Positions 57,931 through 64,000 of a DNA stretch of 64,000 nucleotides are shown in pieces (within the stretch, counting starts at the first letter, position 1; every line of letters starts with the position of its first letter). The translations under genes and the position numbers were made by a program. The DNA is from Conyzicola lurida (GTDB lineage Bacteria > Actinomycetota > Actinomycetes > Actinomycetales > Microbacteriaceae), in assembly GCF_014204935.1 (NCBI RefSeq), contig NZ_JACHMJ010000001.1, forward strand, positions 1 to 64,000, in the 5' to 3' direction. The notes below the pieces were generated by a model. It saw only the letters and a list, made by a program, of their open reading frames with translations. It searched no databases and had not been told where the DNA came from.

Positions 57931-59555
57931 ACGTCCCGACGAAAGAACTCGTGGCGCAGGTCGTCGACCTGCGTGTCAGCTTCGCCACCGAGGACGGTCT
58001 CGTGCAGGCGGTCAAGGGTGTCGACCTCGAGATCCGCGCCGGCGAGATCCTCGCCATCGTCGGCGAATCGGGCTCGGGCAAGACCGTGCTCAGCAGCTGC
58101 CTGATGGGGCTGCCGCCGACCAGCCGTAAAACCACCGTCACCGGCTCCGTGCTGATCGCGGGGGTCGACATGATCGAGGGCGACGAGAAGCTGCGCCGCG
58201 AGGTGCGTCGCAACCTGCTCGGTGCGGTGTTCCAGGACCCGCTCACCTCGCTCGACCCGATGATGAAGATCGGCGCGCAGGTGCGCGAGCGTGGCGCGAC
58301 ACAGCAGCGCGGCGTCGACGCCCTCGTCGACTGCGGCGTGCCCGAACCCGAGATGCGTATGGACCAGTGGCCGCACGCGCTGTCGGGCGGGCTGCGGCAA
58401 CGTGTCAGCATCGCGTCGGCTCTCACCACCGACATCCGGCCCCCTGTATCTTCTGGAGTGGACTCGACCCGCATCGGCGAGCTCGTGGCCGCGCAGGACG
58501 GCACACCGATTCTGCTCATCGCCGACGAGCCGACCACCGCGCTCGACGTGCGGGTGCAGGCGCAGATCATCGCGCTCTTCGCCCGGCTGCGGGAGGAGCA
58601 CGACTGCTCGATCGTGCTGATCACCCACGACCTCGGGGTTGCCGGTCAGATCGCCGACCGGGTCGCCGTGATGTATCAGGGCGAGCTCGTCGAGGTCGGA
58701 CCGACCGAGCAGGTGCTGCGCGACCCGCAGCACGAGTACACGAGAAGGCTGCTCGACGCGCGCCTCGACATCAAGAAGGTGTTCGCGACGGCCGAACGCG
58801 AGCCGGCGGTCGACGTGTCCGCCGCTCCCGACCTCGTGCTGACCGACATCGTCAAGAGCTACCCGAAAGCCGGCGGCAGGCGGGGCGAACGGCTCACCGT
58901 CGTCAACGGCGTCTCGCTCTCGGTGCCGCGGGGTGGATCGCTCGCCCTCGTGGGGGAGAGCGGCTGCGGCAAGTCCACGCTGCTGAGGATCGCGACCGGG
59001 CTCACCGCGGCCGACTCGGGAACCGTGGGCAGCCGCGACGGCGAACGGCCGCAGCTGGTCTTCCAGGACGCGGGGTCGTCGCTGACGCCGTGGCTGAGCA
59101 TCGAGTCGCAGATCGGCGAGCGGCTGCGGTCGCGCCGGTTCTCGCGGGCCGAACGCGCCGAGGAGACCAACCGGCTGCTGGGCCGGGTGGGCCTCGACAC
59201 GCGTGCCGCCCGGGCCAGGCCGCGCGAGCTCTCGGGCGGGCAGCGGCAGCGCGCCGCCATCGCCCGGGCGCTGGCTTCGAACCCCAACATCCTCGTCTGC
59301 GACGAACCGGTGAGCGCGCTCGACGCCTCGCTCGCCGCCCGCGTGCTCGACCTGCTCGAAGAGCTACGCGAGACAATGGGCATCGCGATCCTGATGGTGA
59401 CCCACGACCTCGCGGTCGCGAAGCGCATCAGCAATACGGTGGCCGTGATGTACGCCGGGGAGATCATCGAGCGCGGCTCCTCGTCCGAGGTCTTCGCCTC
59501 GCCACAACACCCCTACACGCGGGAGCTGCTCGCGGCATCCCCGACTATCTACTGA
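57927..59555 (+). CDS. Fused two-module ABC ATPase (DppD-DppF type), with an insertion
   Basis: The 542-residue protein joins two ATPase modules. The first has Walker A GESGSGKT (46-53) and signature LSGGLRQRVSIA starting at L152; the second has Walker A GESGCGKST from G343 and LSGGQRQRAAIA. In module 1 about 26 residues (169-194) lie between the signature helix and Walker B ILLIADEP, against about 5 in DppD-type proteins, so some 21 residues appear inserted. The second module is regular. The Opp-type C-terminal motif (EVGPTEQVLRDPQHEYTRRL) ends module 1. It powers the importer. The ATG overlaps the permease stop. Confidence 0.9.
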   Translation: MNVPTKELVAQVVDLRVSFATEDGLVQAVKGVDLEIRAGEILAIVGESGSGKTVLSSCLMGLPPTSRKTTVTGSVLIAGVDMIEGDEKLRREVRRNLLGAVFQDPLTSLDPMMKIGAQVRERGATQQRGVDALVDCGVPEPEMRMDQWPHALSGGLRQRVSIASALTTDIRPPVSSGVDSTRIGELVAAQDGTPILLIADEPTTALDVRVQAQIIALFARLREEHDCSIVLITHDLGVAGQIADRVAVMYQGELVEVGPTEQVLRDPQHEYTRRLLDARLDIKKVFATAEREPAVDVSAAPDLVLTDIVKSYPKAGGRRGERLTVVNGVSLSVPRGGSLALVGESGCGKSTLLRIATGLTAADSGTVGSRDGERPQLVFQDAGSSLTPWLSIESQIGERLRSRRFSRAERAEETNRLLGRVGLDTRAARARPRELSGGQRQRAAIARALASNPNILVCDEPVSALDASLAARVLDLLEELRETMGIAILMVTHDLAVAKRISNTVAVMYAGEIIERGSSSEVFASPQHPYTRELLAASPTIY

Positions 59556-59573
59556 TCGCTTCGAAAGGTCTCC

Positions 59574-60401
59574 ATGTCAGAGTCAGCCACTAACGACCCG
59601 AACGGCGCCCGGGCCCACGCCCGCGCGCAGGGCGGCGTCAGCATCGAGACGATGCCCGTGTTCCCGCCGTCCGCGGCAGACCACTGGCCCGAGGGCGTCG
59701 AGCCCGAGAGCGCGGTCTGGGCCGAGACGGTCGGCGCCGGCAACTACACGGCGCTCGCCGTGGCCGCGGGCACCGTGATCGAACTCACCGACCTCGAGGG
59801 CGACGCCTGCGCCCACCTCGCGCTGTTCAACTCGCTGCAGACCGACGAGCGCCTCAACGTCGCCGACACCGTCAAGGTGCAGTGGCAGGCCTACCTCGCG
59901 GCCGGGCACCTGCTGCTCTCCGACCGTGGTCGGGTGCTCGCCACGATTCTCGCCGACACCTCCGAGCACCACGACACCTTCGCCGGCACGTCGACCCGTC
60001 GCGTCAACGAGGCCCGGTACGGCAGCGGCAGCGCGCACGGCGGCAGCCCCGCCGGACTCGAGCTGCTCACGCTCGCCGCGGCGAAGTTCGGCCTCGAACC
60101 GCGCGACCTGCCGCCCACGGTGACGCTGTTCCAGGGCGTCTTCGTCGAACCGACCGGCGCGCTGACCTTCACCGGTTCCGCCGGCGCCGGCGCGACCGTG
60201 CGCCTACGCGCCGAGCTGCCGCTCATCGTGCTCCTCGCCAACGTGCCGCACCCGCTCGACCCGCGGCCCGAGTACACCTCGTCACCGCTGCGCATCCGGG
60301 CCTGGGCCGGTTCGCCCGCGACCGGAGCCGACTCGGACACCCCGGAGGCAGCCCGTGCCTACGCCAACACCATCGCCTACTCGAACCTCAGGGGAATCTG
60401 A
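59574..60401 (+). CDS. DUF1989 protein, urea-carboxylase-associated (CgdB/UAAP2-like)
   Basis: The 275-residue protein has the DUF1989 pattern: AGTVIELTDLEGDACAHLALFNS, then DRGRVLATILADTSEHHDTFAGT, and AAKFGLEPRDLPPTVTLFQGV. The pattern fits the larger subunit type of the carboxyguanidine deiminase pair (CgdAB, earlier called urea-carboxylase-associated proteins). CgdAB removes ammonia from carboxyguanidine to give allophanate. It follows the ATPase gene by 18 bases and its stop overlaps the next ATG by one base. Confidence 0.85.
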   Translation: MSESATNDPNGARAHARAQGGVSIETMPVFPPSAADHWPEGVEPESAVWAETVGAGNYTALAVAAGTVIELTDLEGDACAHLALFNSLQTDERLNVADTVKVQWQAYLAAGHLLLSDRGRVLATILADTSEHHDTFAGTSTRRVNEARYGSGSAHGGSPAGLELLTLAAAKFGLEPRDLPPTVTLFQGVFVEPTGALTFTGSAGAGATVRLRAELPLIVLLANVPHPLDPRPEYTSSPLRIRAWAGSPATGADSDTPEAARAYANTIAYSNLRGI

Positions 60402-61021
60402 TGAGTCTCACCGCCACAGCCACCGTCGTCAGCGACGACACCGTCGAGCGCCGCGGGCCGTGGTCGAAGCTGCTCACCGCGGGCCAGTCGCTGACCATCG
60501 TCGACCTGCACGGCAACCAGGCCGTCGACTTCCTGGTCTACGACGCGCACGACACTGCCATCCGGTACAGCGCGCAGCAGACCATGGCCCGCCAGGGCAA
60601 CATCTTCCTGACCACCGGGTCGACCCTGCTCGCGAACACCGGGGACGCGCTGATGACCATCGTCGAGGACGAGGTCGGCCGGCACGACACCATCGGCGGA
60701 GCGTGCAGCAAGGAGTCGAACTCGCTGCGCTACGGCGCGCACACCGTGCACGAGCACGCCTGCGTCGAGAACTTCCTCGCCGAGGGCGCCCGCTGGGGAC
60801 TCGGCAAGCGCGACCTGGTGAGCAACGTCAATTTCTACATGAACGTGCCGGTCGAACCCGACGGCGTGCTCGGCATCGTCGACGGCATCTCGGCCCCCGG
60901 CCTGTCGCTCACGCTGCGCGCGGACCGCGACGTGATCGTGCTGGTCTCCAACTGCCCGCAGATCAACAACCCCTGCAACGGCTTCGACCCGACGCCCGTG
61001 CGCATGGTCGTGACCGCGTGA
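60401..61021 (+). CDS. DUF1989 protein, urea-carboxylase-associated (CgdA/UAAP1-like)
   Basis: The 206-residue protein has the DUF1989 pattern with a conserved cysteine set: GGACSKESNSLRYG, EHACVENFL and NCPQINNPCNGFDPTPVRM. HGNQAVDFLVYDAHDTAIRY is the N-terminal family segment. It pairs with the larger DUF1989 protein, as in carboxyguanidine deiminase (CgdAB), where a metal is bound. Its ATG overlaps the previous stop by one base and its stop overlaps the MBL start. The pair strongly suggests the carboxylase acts on guanidine or a derivative. Confidence 0.88.
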   Translation: MSLTATATVVSDDTVERRGPWSKLLTAGQSLTIVDLHGNQAVDFLVYDAHDTAIRYSAQQTMARQGNIFLTTGSTLLANTGDALMTIVEDEVGRHDTIGGACSKESNSLRYGAHTVHEHACVENFLAEGARWGLGKRDLVSNVNFYMNVPVEPDGVLGIVDGISAPGLSLTLRADRDVIVLVSNCPQINNPCNGFDPTPVRMVVTA

Positions 61022-61845
61022 GCGTGCGTGCCTGGGGGCCCGCGGAGGCACTCGCCGTCACCGGCCGGCCGCTGCGCATCCACCCCATGGTCGTGGGCTA
61101 CGAGCCGATCCGCGAGGACATCTCGATCATCGGCGGGGACGACCACGTCTTCCTGCTCGAGCCGGTGACCGCCACGGCGGTCGTCTACGCGGACGGTTGG
61201 GTACTGCTCGACTCCGGATTCAACGTCGACGTGATCCGCGATCCCGAGGAACGCCGCTACTACTTCAACTACGACAGCTACACCGCGCTCGTGCCGCCCG
61301 GCGACCCGCTGCCCGAGCAGGTCGCGGCCCTCGGCCTCGAGTGGTCGCGGCTGCGCGGCTGCGCCATCTCGCACGTGCACGTCGACCACACGGGCGGGCT
61401 GCGGTTCGTGCCCGCGGACGTGCCGGTCGTCTTCCAACGCGCCGAGTACGAGTTCGGCGCGACGATCAGCCCGACGATGGGCGGCGACTACGCGGCCGTG
61501 CCCAAGGACTACCTGCGCGACGGCCTCGACATCGTGCTGATCGAGGGCGACGTCGAACTCTCCCCCGGTCTCACTGCCATCGACACGGCCGGTCACACCC
61601 CCGGCCACCAGTCGTTCGTGGTCGAGCTCGCCTCCCGCACGGTCGTACTTGCCTGCGACGCCGCCGACCTGCGCAAGAACATCGTCGAGGCGATCCCCTG
61701 CGGCACACAGATGAGACCCGAGGATGCCGCCGCAGCACAGACCGCCGTCGACCGGCTGCGCGAGCTCGACGAGAGGCCGGGCGTCGAAGTCTGGCCCGGC
61801 CATGACCCCGAGTGGTGGGGGTGGAAGGAGCGGGTGGTGGAGTAG
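61018..61845 (+). CDS. MBL-fold hydrolase, N-acyl-homoserine-lactonase-like
   Basis: The GTG at 61018, overlapping the previous stop by four bases, gives 275 residues. The metal site has SHVHVDHTGG (H119, H121, D123, H124), H193 in TAGHTPGHQS, D214 in CDAADL and H262 in PGHDPEWW. This is the AiiA/AttM lactonase-like pattern of the MBL superfamily, not a beta-lactamase. In an operon with a carboxylase and CgdAB-like proteins it could hydrolyse a lactone, an amide or a related bond. A lactonase role is not proven; allophanate or another carboxylated intermediate is also possible. Confidence 0.87.
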   Translation: MSVRAWGPAEALAVTGRPLRIHPMVVGYEPIREDISIIGGDDHVFLLEPVTATAVVYADGWVLLDSGFNVDVIRDPEERRYYFNYDSYTALVPPGDPLPEQVAALGLEWSRLRGCAISHVHVDHTGGLRFVPADVPVVFQRAEYEFGATISPTMGGDYAAVPKDYLRDGLDIVLIEGDVELSPGLTAIDTAGHTPGHQSFVVELASRTVVLACDAADLRKNIVEAIPCGTQMRPEDAAAAQTAVDRLRELDERPGVEVWPGHDPEWWGWKERVVE

Positions 61846-61952
61846 GGGGACACAGCCGCATCCGTCCCGTTTTCACCCATGAGACCGGTTCACCTGCAAC
61901 CCCGTGGGCGTGATTCGGGCTGATGTCGGTGGTCGCCATTTGAGTTCGTGGC

Positions 61953-63383
61953 ATGACAGACCTGCTCCCCATCACGCCGCCCCCGCCGCCGGACCCGTTC
62001 CGCCCGCTCGGCACCCTGGGCCAGATCCTGAACGCGGTCGAAGAGGCCGACCGACTCGCTCGGGCCGCCACGGCGATCCGCGCCGGGCTCATCGACGACG
62101 CCCGCATGTTCGCCGAGCTGCTCGTCGGGCTCGACCCCGAGGTCACCGAGCGTGACGGCTGGACGCCCGACGTCCGGGGCCGCCGCGAACTGGTCTTCGA
62201 TCTCGCCGCCCGGTTGCGCATCCCCGAGCGCAGCGCCGAGAACCTCGTCGGCGAATCGAAGGTACTCGTCTGGAGTTTGGCGAGCACTCTCGGCTACCTG
62301 CGCGAGGGGTACATCGAGTACGGTCACGCGAAAGTCATTATCGAGGTGTGCGGGGGCCTCAAAGACGAGGTGCAGCGCGGCTTCGAGATCGAGCTGCTGG
62401 GGCACGCGATCGAGCTGACCGTGCCGAAGTTCAAGGCGCTCGCCCGCCGGCTGCGCGAGGCCCTCGACCCGCACACGGCCGACAAGCGGCACCGCGACGC
62501 GGTGGAGGAACGACGGGTGTACCTCGATCCGCAAGAGGACGGCATGTCTCTGCTGAGCGTGCTGACCACGGCCGAGAAAGCGGCTGCGGCACACGACCGC
62601 ATCACCCGCATCGCGCTGGCGCTCGGGGCGGTCGAAGCGGCGGCGGAAGGGGCGGCGGGCGACGGGGTAGGGGCGACCGACGCAGCCGAGCCCGACACAC
62701 GCACTCTGGCGCAGAAGCGGGCCGACGTGTTCGCCGACCTGCTCATCGACGGCGACCTCTGCGAGACGGGAGAGCCGGCCGCCCACGGCATCCGGCCGAA
62801 CGTGCTCGTCACGGTTCCCGTCCTCACGCTCGTCGGCGCCGAAGAGATCCCGGGCACCCTCGAGGGGTACGGACCCATCGCGCCCGAGACCGCCCGGGAT
62901 CTCGCGGCCCGGGCACCGAGCTTCGCCAGGATCCTCACCGATCCGGTCAGCAGCGCCATCCTCGACTTCGACCGCTCCAAGTACGCCGTCCCGGCCGACC
63001 TGCGCACCATCATCCGACTGCAGAACGAGACCTGCACCGCGCCGGGCTGCACCCGGCCCGCATCCCAGTGCGACTACGACCACACTGTCGCGTGGCAAGA
63101 CGGCGGTACGACCTGCCTGAGCAATCTGAGCCCGCTCTGCCGCACCCACCACAACCTCAAACACCACACCCGCGTACAACTCCGCAATCTCGGCAACGGC
63201 CAGATGGAGTGGACCACACCCACCGGGCACGTCGCGGTCACCCGCCCCACCACGGAACTCGGTGCGGGCATGCTGAAACGCGGTTCGCCCCGTGGAGCGG
63301 AGAAGACCGAGCCTCCGCCACCGGAGGCGTTGCCCGAGCCGCCGCCGTCCGAGCAGTCCCCGCCACAACCCTTCGATTCCTGA
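61953..63383 (+). CDS. DUF222 and HNH endonuclease domain protein
   Basis: The 476-residue protein has an N-terminal DUF222 region (LRIPERSAENLVGESKVLVW, then YIEYGHAKVIIEV). The HNH nuclease is near residues 355-405, with CTAPGCTRPASQCDYDHTVAW and NLSPLCRTHHNLKHH (the H...N...H set). Proteins of this type occur in many copies in actinobacterial genomes, and their role is unclear. The C-terminal tail is proline-rich (PPPPEALPEPPPSEQSPP). It stands alone after the carboxylase locus. Confidence 0.9.
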   Translation: MTDLLPITPPPPPDPFRPLGTLGQILNAVEEADRLARAATAIRAGLIDDARMFAELLVGLDPEVTERDGWTPDVRGRRELVFDLAARLRIPERSAENLVGESKVLVWSLASTLGYLREGYIEYGHAKVIIEVCGGLKDEVQRGFEIELLGHAIELTVPKFKALARRLREALDPHTADKRHRDAVEERRVYLDPQEDGMSLLSVLTTAEKAAAAHDRITRIALALGAVEAAAEGAAGDGVGATDAAEPDTRTLAQKRADVFADLLIDGDLCETGEPAAHGIRPNVLVTVPVLTLVGAEEIPGTLEGYGPIAPETARDLAARAPSFARILTDPVSSAILDFDRSKYAVPADLRTIIRLQNETCTAPGCTRPASQCDYDHTVAWQDGGTTCLSNLSPLCRTHHNLKHHTRVQLRNLGNGQMEWTTPTGHVAVTRPTTELGAGMLKRGSPRGAEKTEPPPPEALPEPPPSEQSPPQPFDS

Positions 63384-63432
63384 CAGTCGAGCGCCGGGCG
63401 TGGCTCTCATGGTTGACCCCTCGGCGGCGCGG

Positions 63433-63449
63433 TGTTAGCGTTGCTAACA
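63433..63449. promoter_or_regulatory. TetR-type operator upstream of SDR
   Basis: TGTTAGC-GTT-GCTAACA is a perfect inverted repeat with 7-bp arms, 42 bases before the SDR start. The form GTTAGC-N3-GCTAAC is common for TetR-family operators. Confidence 0.7.
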
Positions 63450-63451
63450 TC

Positions 63452-63469
63452 AAGCACGAAACAGTGCTT
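63452..63469. promoter_or_regulatory. Second inverted repeat upstream of SDR
   Basis: AAGCAC and GTGCTT are perfect 6-bp arms with a 6-base spacer, two bases after the first repeat. The pair may bind a second regulator or be part of the promoter. Confidence 0.5.
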
Positions 63470-63491
63470 ACAATCCAGCCAAGGAGTCACC

Positions 63492-64000
63492 ATGACCACC
63501 ACATCCCGCGTCGCCCTCGTCACCGGTGGATCCGGAGGCATCGGTCGTGTCACCGTCGAACGCCTCGTCGCCGACGGGTTCGCCGTCGCCGTGCACTACG
63601 CCGGCAACCGCGCGAAGGCCGACGACACCGTCGCGCAGATCGTCGCCGCGGGCGGAGAGGCCGTGGCCGTCGGCGGCGACGTCGCCGACGAGATCGCGAT
63701 GACCGAGCTGTTCGACACGGTCGAAGCGGAATTCGGCGGAATCGACGTCGTGGTGAACACCGCCGGACGCATGATCCTCGGGCCGGTCGCCGAGTTCGAC
63801 CTCGACCAGTTCGACGCGATGATGCGCACCAACGTGCGCGGCACCTTCGTCGTCAGCCAGCTGGCGGCGAAGCGTGTGCGCGCCGGCGGCGCTATCGTCA
63901 ACTTCTCCTCCACCGTGGTGAAGCTGGCGATGCCGACCTATGCGCCGTACGCGGCGACCAAGGGAGCGGTCGACGCGATGACCCTGATCCTCGCCCGCGA
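63492..64000 (+). CDS. SDR family oxidoreductase, cut off by the window end
   Basis: The gene starts at ATG 63492, after AAGGAG, and has no stop in the window. The visible 169 residues show TGGSGGIGR (the nucleotide-binding loop), NTAGRM in place of NNAG, and YAPYAATKGA with the active-site tyrosine and lysine. SSTVVK holds the active-site serine. The basic part AGNRAKADD after beta-2 suggests NADP(H). Two inverted repeats lie just upstream, so it is under tight control by a regulator outside the window. Confidence 0.88.
   Translation, partial: MTTTSRVALVTGGSGGIGRVTVERLVADGFAVAVHYAGNRAKADDTVAQIVAAGGEAVAVGGDVADEIAMTELFDTVEAEFGGIDVVVNTAGRMILGPVAEFDLDQFDAMMRTNVRGTFVVSQLAAKRVRAGGAIVNFSSTVVKLAMPTYAPYAATKGAVDAMTLILAR

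Overview
The window is a high-GC actinobacterial chromosome segment, most likely from the family Microbacteriaceae. The 16S/23S sequence is of the high-GC Gram-positive type, the rRNA spacer carries no tRNA, many starts are GTG, third codon positions are strongly G/C, and the gene content (ClpC with a ClgR-type box, actinobacterial CtaF, a DUF222-HNH protein, a gamma-butyrolactone-receptor-like TetR protein) fits that group. No database search was run, so genus and species are open.

Layout. 1-5940: a complete rrn operon (16S-23S-5S) with promoter, processing stems and a strong terminator. 5964-18000: housekeeping and small genes: a GH16-like protein, clpC, an ArgA-like acetyltransferase, an SseB-like protein, an MFS exporter, pabC, a DksA/TraR-type zinc protein, a zinc alcohol dehydrogenase, a run of tiny acidic genes, and radA. 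18103-24418: an acetyltransferase, a MacAB-like export system (adaptor, ATPase, permease, DUF5666-like protein), tRNA-Ser(CGA), small membrane proteins and a PEBP-family protein. 24470-33812: accessory oxidoreductases and exporters, each next to its own regulator. One TetR protein apparently controls an aldo/keto reductase plus MFS exporter and a saccharopine-dehydrogenase-like protein through two matching palindromes. 33994-40837: a sugar locus with a binding protein, two permeases, a ROK regulator, a pyranose-oxidase-like GMC enzyme and a sugar isomerase/epimerase-like protein. 40848-49827: a flavin oxidoreductase, an ArsR/SRPBCC pair, an MBL hydrolase with divergent TetR, a GH13 enzyme, a glycosyltransferase, an SDR, a lone ctaF and a gamma-butyrolactone-receptor-like regulator. 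49896-61845: a nitrogen-compound locus with a 1214-residue urea/guanidine-carboxylase-type enzyme, a TetR regulator, a complete dipeptide-type ABC importer, two DUF1989 proteins and an MBL-fold lactonase-like hydrolase. 61953-64000: a DUF222-HNH protein and the start of an SDR.

How the genes may work together. The strongest system candidate is 49896-61845. The carboxylase and the DUF1989 pair match the known guanidine route (guanidine carboxylase plus carboxyguanidine deiminase CgdAB), but no allophanate hydrolase lies in the window, the transporter is of the oligopeptide/nickel type, and an AiiA-like MBL enzyme ends the operon. Related operator-like sequences precede both the carboxylase and the transporter gene. 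The second candidate is the sugar locus, where import is coupled to a predicted FAD-dependent sugar or glycoside oxidase that keeps the pyranose-oxidase active-site residues. A DNA word, GGATGCCG, is also visibly over-used across the window and carries codons that are otherwise rare here.
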